Below, piece after piece: positions 34,990-47,903 of a stretch of 64,000 nucleotides of DNA. Origin of the DNA: Melanocharis versteri (Eukaryota > Chordata > Aves > Passeriformes > Melanocharitidae); assembly GCA_013397845.1 (NCBI GenBank), contig VZTG01001991.1, forward strand, positions 404,621 to 468,620. The letters run 5' to 3'. The first letter of the stretch is position 1; each line of letters opens with the position of its first letter. The notes under the pieces were generated by a model, which saw nothing but the letters and a program-made list of their open reading frames with translations, did no database searches and was not told where the DNA came from. Position numbers and translations under genes: made by a program.

Positions 34990-35178
34990 AAATCAAAGAA
35001 TCACTGAGGCTGGAAAAGACCTTAAAGATCATCAAGTCCAACCACCACCACTAAACTGTGTCCTCAAGTGCCACATCCACGTTTTCTCAATGCTCCCAGG
35101 GATGGTGGCTCCACCACTTCCCTGGACAACCTGTGCCAATGCTTTCCAGCCCTTTCTGTGAAAAAAAATTCCCTAAAA
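34990..35178 (-). mobile_element. CR1 LINE 3' end fragment
   Basis: Inverted CR1 terminus. AATCAAAGAATCACTGAGGC at the tail side is followed by TGGAAAAGACC, ATCATCAAGTCCAACCACC and GGGATGGTGGCTCCACCACT blocks, in the CR1 order on the minus strand. 5'-truncated and without an intact frame. Confidence 0.92.
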
Positions 35179-36388
35179 ATAGAAGCAATGTGTTACAAAA
35201 TAATGCAGACTAATTATTGCAAGTGTGATCAGCTCATAGCAGCAGGAGGATGGCCCAATGATTATTACACCTTATAGGAGCTCAGTAAAAGAAACACAAA
35301 GACCTACCCAGATGACTTTTTAGGGTTCAGTGAGAGGCACTGAGTAGCCTGAGGCAAGAAAAGAGCAAAGTGGGTCAAATCCACAAGGCCATTTAGCCTC
35401 TCCTGTGCCTTTGCAGTGCTGTTTCAGCACTTTCTCACAATATTTTTACCAGCTCGCCCTCCCTTCAGCTTTAGCAGCACACACTGGTGGTAATAAACAC
35501 CAACTGTCTTTGGAGAGCAGCGTTTTCCTGGGGCAAGCACATTGCTTAATTGGAATAACGTGAATATTCACCTCCTCAGCAAAACCACCGAGGCCAAAGC
35601 ACCTCTGCCTTTGTGCCCTCACAACTGGGGAGCAAAATCCAGCACTGGAAGGCAAATCCTTGCACAACACCTCCATAAAACGTTCACGATTTCAAGTAGT
35701 ACTGCTAAAACAAAGTTATGACACTAAAACGCTTGGAAAGAAAGAGTCAAAGCAACAATAAGCTGTTATGTAAAAGCAGTAACAAGTGGAAAGTGGCAGG
35801 GGTACATCAGGACGAGCTCTGAGCCACGGCCCTTGGAGCCACCACATGATACAGCTTGAACACAGCCCAAGCTCTCTGCTCCCTGTTGTCAGGGCAGCAG
35901 CTGTTTCGCAGCCTTAGGTATTTTTCCACAACAATTCAGAGGAGCAGGAAATATCCAATCTCCTCAGAACAAATTCTTCACCTATTCCACTCAGTTTTGC
36001 AAAGAAATCCAGCACAGATACCTTCTTGTCATCCCGTGTCCCTCCCAAGCCTGGACACGCTCCAAATGAAAACCTGTGAACTGAATCCAACCGGATTCTT
36101 CCTCAGATCCTCCCTCTGGACTAAACTTGTTCTCCAAAAGCATTGACTGCACCAGGGTCCTTCAATTCCTGAGTGCCAGTACCCCAACGCAAAAGCTGCC
36201 AGGTGTTAAATGGCTTTAATCTACTACAAGAACTGACAGTTAAATATTAAGGCAGAAAAAGAGAAATATTTAATAAAACACAATTTCTTGGCAGAGGTGG
36301 TAAACAAATTCAGAACATCACATCCAAACGAGCAGCAGGATCACTGCCTCAGTGCTCCAGGGGTGAGGTCAGCATCTCTCCCTTGATA
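35179..36388. other. Unique non-coding sequence
   Basis: No repeat, RNA gene or credible exon recognised. Confidence 0.55.
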
Positions 36389-36545
36389 AAGAATCCCAAA
36401 ATGGCTTGGCTTGGAAGAGCCTTAAAGACCACCTCGTTCCAACTCCCTACAACGGGCAGGGACAGCTTCCACTAGACCAGGTTAATCCAAATCCCATCCC
36501 TCGAACGCTTCTAGGGATGGGACATCCAAAAATTTTAGAGAAGAG
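36389..36545 (-). mobile_element. CR1 LINE 3' end fragment
   Basis: Inverted CR1 terminus beginning AAGAATCCCAAAATGGC and continuing with TGGAAGAGCCTTAAAGACCA and GGGCAGGGACAGCTTCCACT blocks. Its 5' side (from 36451) is repeated after the N at 36606. Confidence 0.9.
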
Positions 36546-36557
36546 GTGCCTTCAGAA
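36451..36557. repeat. Duplicated block at N junction, copy 1
   Basis: This segment of about 107 bases recurs at 36607-36713 at an offset of 156, with about three substitutions (near 36504, 36525 and 36537). The copies are separated by an AAAAG array and a single N at 36606. The pattern fits an unresolved microsatellite gap whose two sides overlap. Confidence 0.93.
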
Positions 36558-36605
36558 AGAAAAGAAAAGAAAAGAAAAGAAAAGAAAAGAAAAGAAAAGA
36601 AAAGA
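36556..36605. repeat. (AAAAG)n microsatellite ending at an N
   Basis: About ten AAAAG units run to the N at 36606. A shorter, impure version (about 36714-36750) follows copy 2 of the flanking duplication. The array was probably not spanned by reads, so its true length is unknown. Confidence 0.95.
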
Positions 36606-36606
36606 N

Positions 36607-36713
36607 AACGGGCAGGGACAGCTTCCACTAGACCAGGTTAATCCAAATCCCATCCCTTGAACGCTTCTAGGGATGGGATATCCAAAAATTTTGGAGAAGA
36701 GGTGCCTTCAGAA
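36607..36713 (-). repeat. Duplicated block at N junction, copy 2 (CR1 piece)
   Basis: Repeats 36451-36557 directly after the N. It is CR1 5'-side sequence in minus orientation with no tail of its own, showing it is a fragment of the same insertion rather than an independent element. Confidence 0.92.
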
Positions 36714-36750
36714 AAAAGAGAAAAGAAAAGAAAAGAGGAAGAAAGAAAGA

Positions 36751-38518
36751 AGCTTTAAGAAAAGAGGTGAGAAGATTCCATACAGGAGGACCAGGGAAAT
36801 GCCCAGCCTGCAACAAGCACCAGCTCTGAGCTCTTGCAGCAGCTCCCTGGAGCTGAAGCCTTCCTGCTGTCTTCCTTCTATCTCCTGACTTCCTTCCCAG
36901 CTAGGCTTTTGCCTCTGGAAAGAAAAGCCTGGACAAGAACAGTGTAGAGTCATGAAGTGAACAAACATGAGTCTGGCCAAACCAGGGACTAGTGCCTGGT
37001 TTGAGGAGCAATTACGGTTTTCCTGAGGATTTGGTCAGCTTTGGAAGGCCTCACTATGCCTAAGTCCACCTCCTCAGGCTCTGCCAGCCAAATTACGCTT
37101 CTTAATCATCCCTGTCCCGTCCATGGGCAGCTCCCAACGCCGCCCAGTTGTCTGGTGCCATGTCCCCTGCCAGCCCTGACTAAATGACAGCCTCCTCGCT
37201 GGCATTTCCATTCCAGCCCAGTCAGCAGTTCCCGTGTCTGCCTGGCTGGCCGGGCTCCCAGCTGGCCAGTCCTGTGCACATCCTGCACGTCAGCTGGCCT
37301 CAGAGCGCCGTGCCCACACATTTCCACCGTGCCCACAGCTGGAAAGCACATTCCCAGAGAAACCAGGAGGGCAGGAAAGGAAAGCAGCTCACCTCAGCTT
37401 CCGAGCCGGAGAGCAGCAATGAAGCTGAATTACAATACTACAGTTTGTTCATTTCTGCAGAGTTCTTTAGTTTAGGAGTTCTGGCCTCCTAAAAGCTCAG
37501 AATGAAAAAATAATTTAAAAAAGGAAACATTTTCTGGAGCTAAATTGAGAAGCAGTATAAATATGGCTGCCTAAACATGAGTTCAGGTAATGCAAGGATC
37601 CCGAGCTGCTCTGAGTGCCCAGCGTGCCCAGGGTAACAAAGGAACACCGGCCGTGCCCTCCAAGCACCCAGGGACACAGCACAGCTCTGCTGCCTCACAG
37701 TGCGGGTCGAATGTCATTGTCACCAGCCCCAGAGCCCCACAAAAGGCGCCTCAGACACAGATCAGTGTTTTACAGCTCAGGACAAATGCTGCACGGATCC
37801 TGTAGGTGCTGCTCTCTCTGAGCCAACAGGACCAGAAAGGGACACCCGGCCTTGCCTCTTGCAGCTTTATTCATCCAGGTTTTGTCACCATTTACGAGAG
37901 GCAGAACTTGTCAATACAAGTCCAGTTGTTCCATGTTCCATCTGTTCAGAACAGGAGGTGCCACACCTGAAGCCAGTGCAGCCAGACCACTGTGCTCACA
38001 ATTGTTCCACATTCATTCACTAATTAGTTTGCAATTAGTATTCACCTACTTGATTACTCTTTTCCTTCCTTTTGTCCATTATCACGTTCAGCTCCTACAC
38101 ATGATACTGCTTTTCATTCACCCCAGGAGGGCAATGGATTTTGCTTTCTCTTCTTGAAAACTCACTGCTTTTCCCTCTCAGAACAGCACCTGGACACTTG
38201 TGCCGTACCTGCTCCAAGAATAGACAGAATTCCAGTTTTCTGCTTAGAGACAAGGGCTACCCTCTGTGGCCTGAACATATACTGCACAGCAAAGCAGAGC
38301 TGCTGTGACAACTTCAAACTTGCTTGAAACCACCCCAGACTCTCACATCACTCCTGCCTGCACGAGATAAGAGCAGTTCCTGTGTTCCCATGGGACAAAG
38401 CCACCTTGGGCAGGCAGAGCTCCATAGAATTCATGGAATTGCTACAAACTTCTACCTTAGACCTTTCCTTCTTGATAGATGCAAACACCTCCTTCAGCTC
38501 GTGGGAGATGTTATCATA
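36751..38518. other. Unique non-coding sequence, GC-rich in its first half
   Basis: A GC-rich but CpG-modest stretch at about 37.1-37.4 kb gives overlapping open frames on both strands with no recognisable domain. The remainder is ordinary. No gene or repeat is called. Confidence 0.5.
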
Positions 38519-38607
38519 AAATAGAATTGCAGGATACTTAAAGCTGGAAAAGACCCATAAGGATCCCAGTCCAAATTCCTGCTCCTCACTGGACTATCTA
38601 AAACCTC
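38519..38607 (-). mobile_element. CR1 LINE 3' end fragment
   Basis: AAATAGAATTGCAGGATAC at the tail side, followed by AAGCTGGAAAAGACCCATAA and GGATCCCAGTCCAAATTCC, matches a short inverted CR1 terminus. It is diverged and under 100 bases. Confidence 0.75.
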
Positions 38608-39282
38608 CTATATGAGTAAGAGCATTGAGCTCTGACAGGATCAGTCCTGCTGACACATGAAAGAAATCTGAGATTTGGGGGTAGATTTTAAGAATAATAT
38701 ATTTTTTTTTTTTTCCTGCAGTTGAAGAGAGATTTTTGCTCAAGAATTGTAGTGAAATATTTGAGACCCAGAGCACAGCAGGAAGGCAACTGTAGCACAG
38801 AAGTCGTGATTTCAAGAACAAATACTCCCAGAATTTAACAGAAACTTTGGGCGTGGGTTTCAGGTATGAGTGATTGAGCCTCAAGTCCTGCTGCCAGTGA
38901 AAGCAGCTGGAGCTGACTCAGCCTTCAGGGGAGATGGTGTTTCACCTTCAGACCACGAACCTTGAGGCAGGATGGAAAGGGTAACCGAGTCCAATTCAGG
39001 AAAAGGATGTTCAACCACCTGAAGATTAAGATGGATTTGAACGTTCCCCCCATTCAGCACAAATGCAGCTGCTTGAGAAGTCAAATCATGAAAGGAAATA
39101 CAAAGTCCAGCTCTCATCTGAAGCTCCTACTGAGCCTGTTCTTTCCAAGACCTACTTAGAAAAAATGTCTCTAAACAACAGAGAAGTGATTCAACTCCAG
39201 TTAAAATAAATTGAAGTGTGACTTTCTGCGCCCACTTTACATTGGATTGGGCCCTAACCTGGATAGCCAAACCTACACTTGC
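38608..39282. other. Unique non-coding sequence
   Basis: Contains a T13 run at 38702-38714. No gene or mobile element recognised. Confidence 0.55.
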
Positions 39283-39600
39283 AGAATCACAGCATCACTG
39301 AGGTTGGAAGAGACCTCCAAGACCATCGAGTCCAGCCTGTGACCGATCCCCACCGCGTCACTGGCCACGTCCAGGCCTTCCTTGGAAACCTCCAGGGATG
39401 GGGACTCCAAACCTCCCTGGGCAGCCCTCCCCAAGGCCTGACCACCCTTTCCATGAGGAAATTCCTCCTGATCTCCAACCTGATCCTCCCCTGGTCCAGC
39501 TTGAGGCCATTTCCTTCTGTCCAGGAGCTCATTGCCTGGGAGAAGAGCCTGACCCCCACCTTGAAAACCTCTCTCTGTTTTAAGGAGCAAAATTTTAACT
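39283..39600 (-). mobile_element. CR1 LINE fragment with pol C-terminal remnant
   Basis: Inverted CR1: AATCACAGCATCACTGAGG at the tail side, then GAGACCTCCAAGACCATCGA, and about 240 bases of the end of the reverse-transcriptase frame. On the minus strand two overlapping frames (105 and 106 codons) show pieces of the typical CR1 pol C-terminus, such as GNGLKLDQGRIRLEIRRNF in one frame and ESPSLEV in the other. A frameshift therefore splits the frame and the copy is dead. Confidence 0.93.
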
Positions 39601-40522
39601 CCAACATGTATTAAGCTAAATCAGAGCTATTGAATAGATTTGTAACAGAGCAGGGCTGAAGAACAGCTCCATATTTGGAAAGCTCCTGCAATGAAGATAA
39701 ATAATTTTTCCAAAATGAGAGGGTGAGTGGGCAGGCAGCAAAAACTTAGACAGAGATCTTTTGTGGCAAGGCAGTCATTTATCTCTATTGTCCCTCCAGA
39801 GCTCCAGGAGGAGCAGCAATCCCTAGGATTTATAACTGGCCATAAATACACTTAGAACCATTCCACGCCTAAAGCAGCCCAGAAGGACCACACCGTGCAC
39901 TCAGGATCTGAGACTTCCCAAAGCAAGCTCCGAAATCCACACAAAAGAGGCCCAAACGTGCAACAGCTCAGACACTTGAAATTGCTTATGCTAACCTGCT
40001 GCCTCTGTGATAACATTAAACTACCCAGCAGCTTTATTTCAAAGCTTTTGGGGGGGCTCTCTTCCCCCCCATCTCTTTTAGCTTTTTTTCCTTGGATAAC
40101 AGCCAAGGTTTCAAGGACACTGATGAAGCATTAACTCAAGTGAAAACAAATTGGCCCTGAACAAAGGGGCCCTCACATTCTGCCTTCCCCAGTGGGAAGG
40201 AGCCAAGGTTTCTTATTTCCTTAGTGACTTCCAATTTATGAAGCTCCCACAACAAAACAAGGTTTCTTTCAACAGTGCCCAACTGCTTCCACCAGCTCTG
40301 GCCACGGGAGCTCATCCCAGCCCTGCCTTACAGCTCACCCCCTGCCCAGCCTCTCCCCTGGTCCACACTGATTTTCTCCATGTCTGCTTTTGTTTTTCTC
40401 CAGCTTTAATGTTATGCAGCTCCCAGGTTTTGCTCTTATTTCAGGATTTCTGTGTTTCAGGTCCAGCTGTCCACCGGCCAGCAAACCCCATAATCAGCAA
40501 AAACACATAGCCATGGTCTCTT
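39601..40522. other. Unique non-coding sequence
   Basis: Contains an inverted G7/C7 pair (40050-40056 and 40064-40070) with a 7-base loop. No gene or mobile element recognised. The overlapping frames of 79-119 codons have no known domain. Confidence 0.55.
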
Positions 40523-40722
40523 AGAATCCCAAAACGTCCTCAGCTGAGAGGGACACACAAAGATCATCCAGTCCCACTCCTGGCCCTGCCCAGACCCCCC
40601 AACAACCCCACCCTGTGCATCCCTGGCAGCGCTGTCCCAACGCTCCCGGAGCTCTGGCAGCCTCGGGGCCGTGCCCATTCCCTGGGGAGCCTGGGCAGTG
40701 CCCAGCACCCTCTGGACTGTGG
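40523..40722 (-). mobile_element. CR1 LINE 3' region fragment
   Basis: Inverted CR1 of the type with the AGAATCCCAAAACGTCCTCA tail side, GATCATCCAGTCCCACTCCT and the GGCAGCGCTGTCCCAACGCT block, ending in the CTGGGCAGTGCCCAGCACCC block. The same subfamily appears in opposite orientation at 48180-48413. Confidence 0.88.
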
Positions 40723-43700
40723 TGTGCATCACAAAACTGAGCTTTCAGAGATGCTCAGCACTTACAGCTCCTCTAGTAGATGGGAAAAGTTGAAGACTAA
40801 AGGGAGAAGAATAACTCTAGGTTTGTAAACACAATTAGTGATGGATTTAAGCTGTGAAACAACTCAGATTTAAACTATGAAACAGTTCAGAAGACACAAC
40901 TTAAAAGCCTACTGTTATTCTCTGAGGGGCAGTATCACTCAGTGGATTAGGTCTCTAACATTTATATGTATGACAAAATATCAAAGGGTTTCTTCACATT
41001 TAGATTCTACTTAAGATATCAGTAAAACCCAGCATTTCTGTTAACAACAAGAGCTCTGTGCGTTTCTCACTGAGGAAGTGTTACTGCTGTTCTCTAAGAG
41101 CCTCCTCAGGGTTGCTTTCAGAAAACAAAACTAATCTAACTTTAGTTTAGCCACTAATTCCATTGTCCTAGAAAGAAGTAGCACTGGTAGTGAATGACTA
41201 CTTCTATCTGGGCACTTGTCTGGATCAATTTTCTGTTCAAACACAACTTGTGCAGCACAGAAACCTGCCACTTCCACTTAAGTACCACTTAAGTCTTCTA
41301 ATAATATTGTGACAGGGGTTTGTGTGCCCAGAAAAACACACAAACAAACCCATGAGCTGCAAGTGAAGAATTCAGAGCAGCTGAGCTGACTAAGAACAGC
41401 CTGCAGCACTCCCCAAAATGAAGGAATAGATCCTTGAGTCTGCACCTATTAATGGGCTCTGCTGTTTGCTGGTGCAATTCAGACATTTCATCTGGAGAGA
41501 GAACTTAGGTGTAAATAAATCAGGTTAATTCCTAAAGGAAGAGATTGCCTGCAAATGCATGCAGTGGTCACACAGCAAAATACATCCCACTTGGAGAGGT
41601 TTGACTCATGAAACTCATTAAAAGGTCCTGTCACCTTACCCAGCTGGTCATCAGCTGTGGATGATCATTTATAGAAGCCTTTTGGCTTGGTGAATCAGGA
41701 CAAGAAGTAGGAGAACACTTTGGATGGCGAAACAGAGCTGACAAGACAAGCCCTCCATCATGGCCAAACAAAGCTGTTCCACTGGTGAAAAAAAGCTTCA
41801 TTTTCTGGTGAAGCCACAAAAGTCATTGTTTTCAGAGTCGATATTTATTTACATAATTCTATGCAAGTTCTTTTCAGGAATTCTCCATTTTACCTCTTCA
41901 AATTTGTTTCTACTCCTGTATGTCCTCTCCCCTCCCACGTTCCATTTGTTTCCCCTCCTAAGTCTCGTATTTTCTTCTCTGCTAATAAAATAAACAAGAA
42001 AAGACAGAGCAGCTTGTGACTCCGCCAAGCTTTCCAACACTCGAGTTCCATGGCAGCCCAAAATGAAAGAGATTCTTTTTCAACCTAAAAATCCTTGGAG
42101 AATGCCTTTCCAAGCCCGGGATCAGCAGCCCTTGTTGTGCCAAGCAAGGTAACAAGAGGCACACAGCAGGCACTTCCTTCAGCTTCCCAAATCCTCAGCT
42201 CCAGAGGGGGATGAGGCTTATCCTTCCCCATCCAGCAGCCTGGCAGGGCAGGAAACCGAGCCAGGCTGCTCAAGTGGGAAGAATCAGCCCCTGGAGAAGG
42301 CGACTGGCAGGGCTGTGCTCCAGAAGGAAATGCAGGGCTTGGATGAGCTCCTTTTCCGACGCTCCTCGTGAGCGGGCTCTACGTGCTGCTCCCACCCTGA
42401 GGACGGGCTGTTCCTGCCCTGCTCCTCTCAGGATCTCATGCTCAAGGTTGCACAAGTATCCTGGAGGCTTCAAGCTGGACAGAGAAAGAGGGAGGGCAGG
42501 ATGACTTATGAATAGAGCTATTCACCACATCCCACCCTGGGCATTCTGGTCAGCCTGCAGCAGCAGCCAGGCTCTCCAACCCCGACCACAGCTGGAGGCT
42601 CTGCCAAAAGAGATGCTGAGAAAGGGGAAAAAAACCCTCCTGGTTGATTTGTATTTAATCAAAGTCAGCCTCTGCCAAGCCTCACACCATGCAGGGACTT
42701 CAGATGCCTCTGTGTTTTGAACAGTAGACTTTGCTGTCGATAACCAAACTGGACTGTTTTTCTTTTTTCCATGCAAAAAGAAAAGGAGCCCAAGGCCAAC
42801 CAGAACCAGATTAATGCCAAACTGTGGGAGTAGCTGTGGACAATTCTATTTTTAATCCAGAATGTCAATCTGCTCTCTGGTTTGAGAGCTGAAGCCAAAC
42901 AAGACAGCACACTAATGTCAGGGTGCCTGAAATTTAAAGGGCAATAAACCCAGAAGCACTTCTTAAAAGCCTGAGATGTTTATCAAGAATAGTCTGAGCC
43001 CAAAGGATTTTCATTTCAGTTGAGAAATAAGCCATAAAGTAATTAAGTGATTTGTACAACTCAAGTACTTCACCAAGCCATCAAGAGCCAGGGAAGCAGA
43101 CTGCCCAAGCACACAGCTCCTTCAGCTCCTTCATGTCTGAGCAACACCCCTGAAAAACATCATGTTCCTTGAGCAGCCTCTATTCTCTCCAGAATTTCTG
43201 CATTTCTCACCAAAATCAGATTCTTCCAAACCTTCGAGAGCTGAAAGTTCAGCTGTTTGTGAGATGTGGACAACTGTGCTATACAAAGCTCAGAGGGACT
43301 TGCCATGGCCTGTGGGGACTGTGAGACATCTGCTGCCTTGCATAAGCTCAGCTACCACAAGAATGATTTATAAAATTCATTTGCCTAAAATAAGAGATTA
43401 ATCAAGCTATTTCAAGGGGATATATGGACGGTGCCAAAATGCCAAATACTTTTCCTACAGAAAATCCCACTACAGAGCTGGAAGTCACTGTCACAGCCCA
43501 GGAGCATCTCAGATGTAGCTCATCTGGGAAGATCTTGCCCTAAAGTTCTATGATTGTATTTTGTGAAGTCCAGACTTAAAAGTTCAAATAAATTTTGCTT
43601 TGAAGTATCTGGTTAGCTCAGGTTAATGTAAGTGATTGAAGTGTGATCTAATCAGAGTTACTCCTACTGCCTATTCATTGTGTTGCAATATAACCAGTTG

Positions 43701-45187
43701 TATCCAAAGTTAGCAAATTGTGAGCTGGCAGCAAAAAAAAATCGTTACGTAATAATTGAGATCTCCTGTCTGCACACCAGAGTGGCCCATATAAAACTGT
43801 CTAAGGTCCCAAGCCCTTTTAGGGTGTCCAACTTAACAGTGAAGCTCTTTAGAAGATTTCAAAGAGCTTGAGAACAAATGTCAGCATTGGAAACCCCAAA
43901 CTGATGCACCTTTAGCCACTCCAGGATTCCCAGTTGTATTGTTACCACTTCACTTTTGATCACGGTTCAGCAGAAAAACCCTGACCCAGAGTTCCCGAAC
44001 AGTAATTTCAATCTGAGCTGCATTTTTTATTAATAAGAAAGCTAAGCTTGGACAGCAGAAGCATGTGCTTAAGAAGCCAAAATCCCAAGCTATCCTCTAC
44101 TATATCCCATGTCATAGCCCCTGGATGCAGTCAGGAGCATTTGAAGGAACTGGCAAAGATCTGCAGGACTGGAAGATGCCTAATTTCCATCTCTAGATGG
44201 GGGATTTATTACAACAGGCTTCTGGCAAAGAATTTACCTCTTGAGGTAAAAAGTCTCCAGAGGTTTCCCAGTGAGGATCTGGGGTACAGGAAATTACCAC
44301 ACAAGCAGACACAAGCTCCCACCTCAGAGGTTTGTCCAGTGAAAATCAGCTCCCAGCACGGAAGCCAGAGGTGGTTCTGCAGCTCGGATCCTTGGAGCTG
44401 CTCCCTGCACCGAGCTGCAGCCCCAGCCCCAGGGCTCCAGGGCAGGCAGCTCTAATTAGCACAGCCCAGATGGACCCAGGCCTCCCATCAGATGGTTCAT
44501 GACCCAGAACACAAACAGCTTTAACAAAGTACTAATTCCACTTCAAAAGGCAGGGCCTTTAATGAATTTATACAAGCCTTGGGGCTAGAATTACCATCCA
44601 AATATTGCTGGTCTTAAAAAAAAAGAAAAGGAGGAAGTGAAGGAGGGAGGAGGTAGAAGTAGGGTAAATCACAGCCCGGAGCACTGGCAGCAGACTTACA
44701 CTCGATCTGGTGGCTGGGACAGTGAAGCAGCTGGGGGAATAATGCAGGACTGCTGTAAAACCCCATTGCAGCTTCACCAGAAGTGCAGTATTGCAGCACT
44801 GCAGGCAGATTTGGGTTGTCAAAAACAAGAGTGGGGCTTTAGGATGGTTTAAGACAAAAAATGACGCAGCTGAGAAATGCCTTCCCTGGGTCCTTTGCTC
44901 GCTGAGTGAAGGGCACAGCAGCTCTGCAGGTGAAGCTCAGAAAGAGCCCAAGACAGCCCAGCTGAGCAGGGTGATTGGCTGGGGCTCCATCCTGCAACTC
45001 CCAGACCTGCTCCTGCCACTGCCAGACCTGTTCCTGCCAGGGGCAGAGATGTTTAGCTGGCAGACAGCAGGGTCAACGCCAGATTAGCACTGATGAGAAA
45101 AGAGTAGAAACACTGGGGAGAACCTCAATCTCCCCTCTGCCTCCTCTGCCACTGCCTGATCTATGATAAAAAGGCAAATTCTTATCT
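40723..45187. other. 4.5-kb stretch of unique non-coding sequence
   Basis: No recognised interspersed repeat or RNA gene. A 135-codon plus frame (44048-44455) and several shorter ones have no recognisable domain. A roughly 21-base imperfect direct repeat (CCAGACCTGCTCCTGCCA) lies at about 45001-45041. Confidence 0.5.
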
Positions 45188-45545
45188 TAGAATCACCGAA
45201 TCACCGAGGTTAGAAAAGATCTCCACGATAATCGAGTCCAACCTGTGACTGATCCCCACCTTGTCACCAGCCCAGAGCACTGAGTGTCCTGAAAAACCTC
45301 CAGGGATGGGGACTCCAGCACCTCCCTGAACAGCCCATTCCAATACCTGACTAATCTTTCCATGAAGAAATCCCTCCTGTTGTCCACCCTGAGCCTCCCC
45401 TGGCCCAGCCTGAGGCCGTTCCCTCTCCTCCTGTCCCTGTTCCCTGGCAGCAGAGCCCGACCCCCCCGGCTGCCCCCTCCTGTCAGGGAGCTGTGCAGAG
45501 CCACAAGGTCCCCCTGAGCCTCCTTTGCTCCAGGCCAGAGGTACC
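45188..45545 (-). mobile_element. CR1 LINE fragment with pol C-terminal remnant
   Basis: Inverted CR1: AGAATCACCGAATCACCGAG at the tail side, then AGATCTCCACGATAATCGAG and about 280 bases of the end of the reverse-transcriptase frame. On the minus strand frames of 145 and 103 codons contain CR1 pol C-terminal signatures (RDFFMERLVRYWN, REVLESPSLEVF) that run into stops. 5'-truncated and inactive. Confidence 0.94.
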
Positions 45546-47903
45546 AGGCAGGAAGAACAGGCCAGATACCTCATGGAGGTGATGAAAGAAAACCAAAATC
45601 CTGGGAACAGCAAGACCACTGCAGGCAGAGTGAAGGATCAAATAAAAGCAGACATTGTCAAACAACTCCTAAGTCTTAATGAATATAAAATTTTAACATC
45701 AGTCTTCTGGGATGTTTGAGCTGGCCCCCAGTGGATGGCAGGTTTGGAGCCCATCTGTCCATAAAAATGTTTCTTCCCAATGCTGCTCGGGAATGTTTGC
45801 CTTGTAAGGTAAAGGAAAGCAGGAGAAAACAGCTGTTAAATGCAACAGATGAATTGCACTCAGGAGGTTCTGAATTGTCTGTATGGGCAGTCTAGGAACA
45901 GCACGGGTAATGAGGTACTGAGGAGGGAGCTGCTGCTGAGGCTGAATTTACAGGGGTCTGGCACTCAGGAGATAAAAACCCCCAAATTCTATCCATATAC
46001 AGAAGGAACTTCACTTCCTACTCCTCTTCAGGACAGTGCTAAGACGGGCTGCTCGTGAATGCACCTCTTTTTCTTTCCTGTTTACATCATGCTTTATTCC
46101 CACATTGTTTTAAAGAAAAACTTCCTCAAATTCCTGGTCTATGGTTGCTTGGCTTGCCTTCCTTTCCATGGGAGAGCCCTGAAAACTGCAGAATTGTCTC
46201 CATGACATGTTCAGTGATCTCTCTGCAAGGTCGTTAATAGTCCAGCCATTCCTCTGCCTCAGCAAATTGCATCTCCCACATCAGCTTCACTTTCTTATTA
46301 CTAGAATCAAACCAAATTTGGCCCCAAACCACAGGGATTACCCCCAGTTCCATTTCTGTTAATTTTTTAAAAAGTCCCTGTTGCAGGACTTGCCAACCAC
46401 AGTATTGGATGTGTTGCAACTATTAAATGCCCTTTCACCAGCAGAAAACTGAGCTGGAGAATAAGGTGAAAACCCCCAATCCCATTGAAAATACACACAA
46501 AATAATGACTTTAAGTTATTTCAGTCCAAGCCAAACTTTCTCCAAGCTCACAGGTGACCATATTGAATCCTTTCAGACTGCTCAGGGGCTTAAAATCAGC
46601 CACGTGCTCAAAGCTGGTGGTAAGAGACACCCCGAGATATTTCATACTGTACATTTTCTCAAACAGCAGTGAAAAATGTACAAACTCCTGTCAATCAGGC
46701 ACCAGGCAACTTTTCCTGCTGAAAAGGATCCCAGATGGGGATCAGGAGCAATCCACAGGCAGCTCCCAGTGTGGGATCACATCCACCACAGACAGGATTG
46801 CCCACGGTGGGCACTGCACGATTTTAACCCTTGCACCCAACTACAGAATATCTGCAGGGGCCAGAAACAAGGCATTGCCTTTGAAGACATTATTACACTC
46901 TGCATCTGATCAACACACCATGGCCTGAAATAACTCACAAAGCTGGCTGACTCGAAAAACAAATTTTCTAAAAAAGCCCTTTCTAAAGGCACATGCCTTT
47001 GTCAAACTCTTCCTGGTTGCAGTGCACATCTCCCAGGACTGCTCTTTATGAAGACAAAAGCAAATATAACGTTGGCAGGAATCCCACCCAGCCTGTATCT
47101 GTCCAAATCATCAGCTATGTTTTTGATTTAGCTGCAGTTTAGACAGCCAACTTCAACATTCGGAACAAGGCAGAGTTGTTTTAAAGATGCTCTGCAAGCA
47201 GAGGGAGAGAAAGACAAACCATTCAGGAGCAAGGGCAGCGTGGTCAGGGAAGGCTCCCGGGATCTTGATGGAAAAAGAAAGTGTTTGGTGTCCTCAGCAC
47301 TCACAGATCCAAAACTGCTTGGGAAGGTGGGGAAACGAACAGAGCTCTTCCTGTAAAGCTGGGGGATTTTTCTTTTCTTATTTTGGAACAAAACCAGCAT
47401 TTGTCTTTGTATTTGCCCTTGAAACTATGCAAGACCTCTTTGATCAAGAGTTTCTCTTTGCTTTGTCTCCTTTAGTGTTGTCAAACCCTGTCTTTTATTC
47501 ATAAAACTCTGCAGATTTCTGCGAGTATGCAAGGGGCTCACACGTCCCTGAGAGCACAGAAAAGAGGTGGCGTGAAGGTCTAAAGGACTTGGAACAGGTA
47601 AGCAAAACTCACCTACAGAAGAATGAGGAGGTGAGTGCTACATGTTGGGTGCTCTTGGCTCACCGAAGCTCAGATCTCATTTTCTGTGAAAAGGTTTAAA
47701 ATTCACATTATGACCGAAGATTAGCAAAATAATTTGCTTTAAAAGGAACTGGAAAAAGCTTGTTCTGAGCTTAATTTTCCTTCTAGATTATATCAGTGTG
47801 GGTAAAGCACAGCAGAAGACTTACACAGCTTGCAATGTCTAACATTAATGTTGGATATGAAAGAATGGCAGCATTAGAAAGTATAGGGGGAGAAAGAACG
47901 CTG
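45546..47903. other. Unique non-coding sequence
   Basis: No recognised repeat, RNA gene or credible exon. A 124-codon plus frame (46554-46928) overlaps two others in different frames and shows no domain. Confidence 0.52.
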
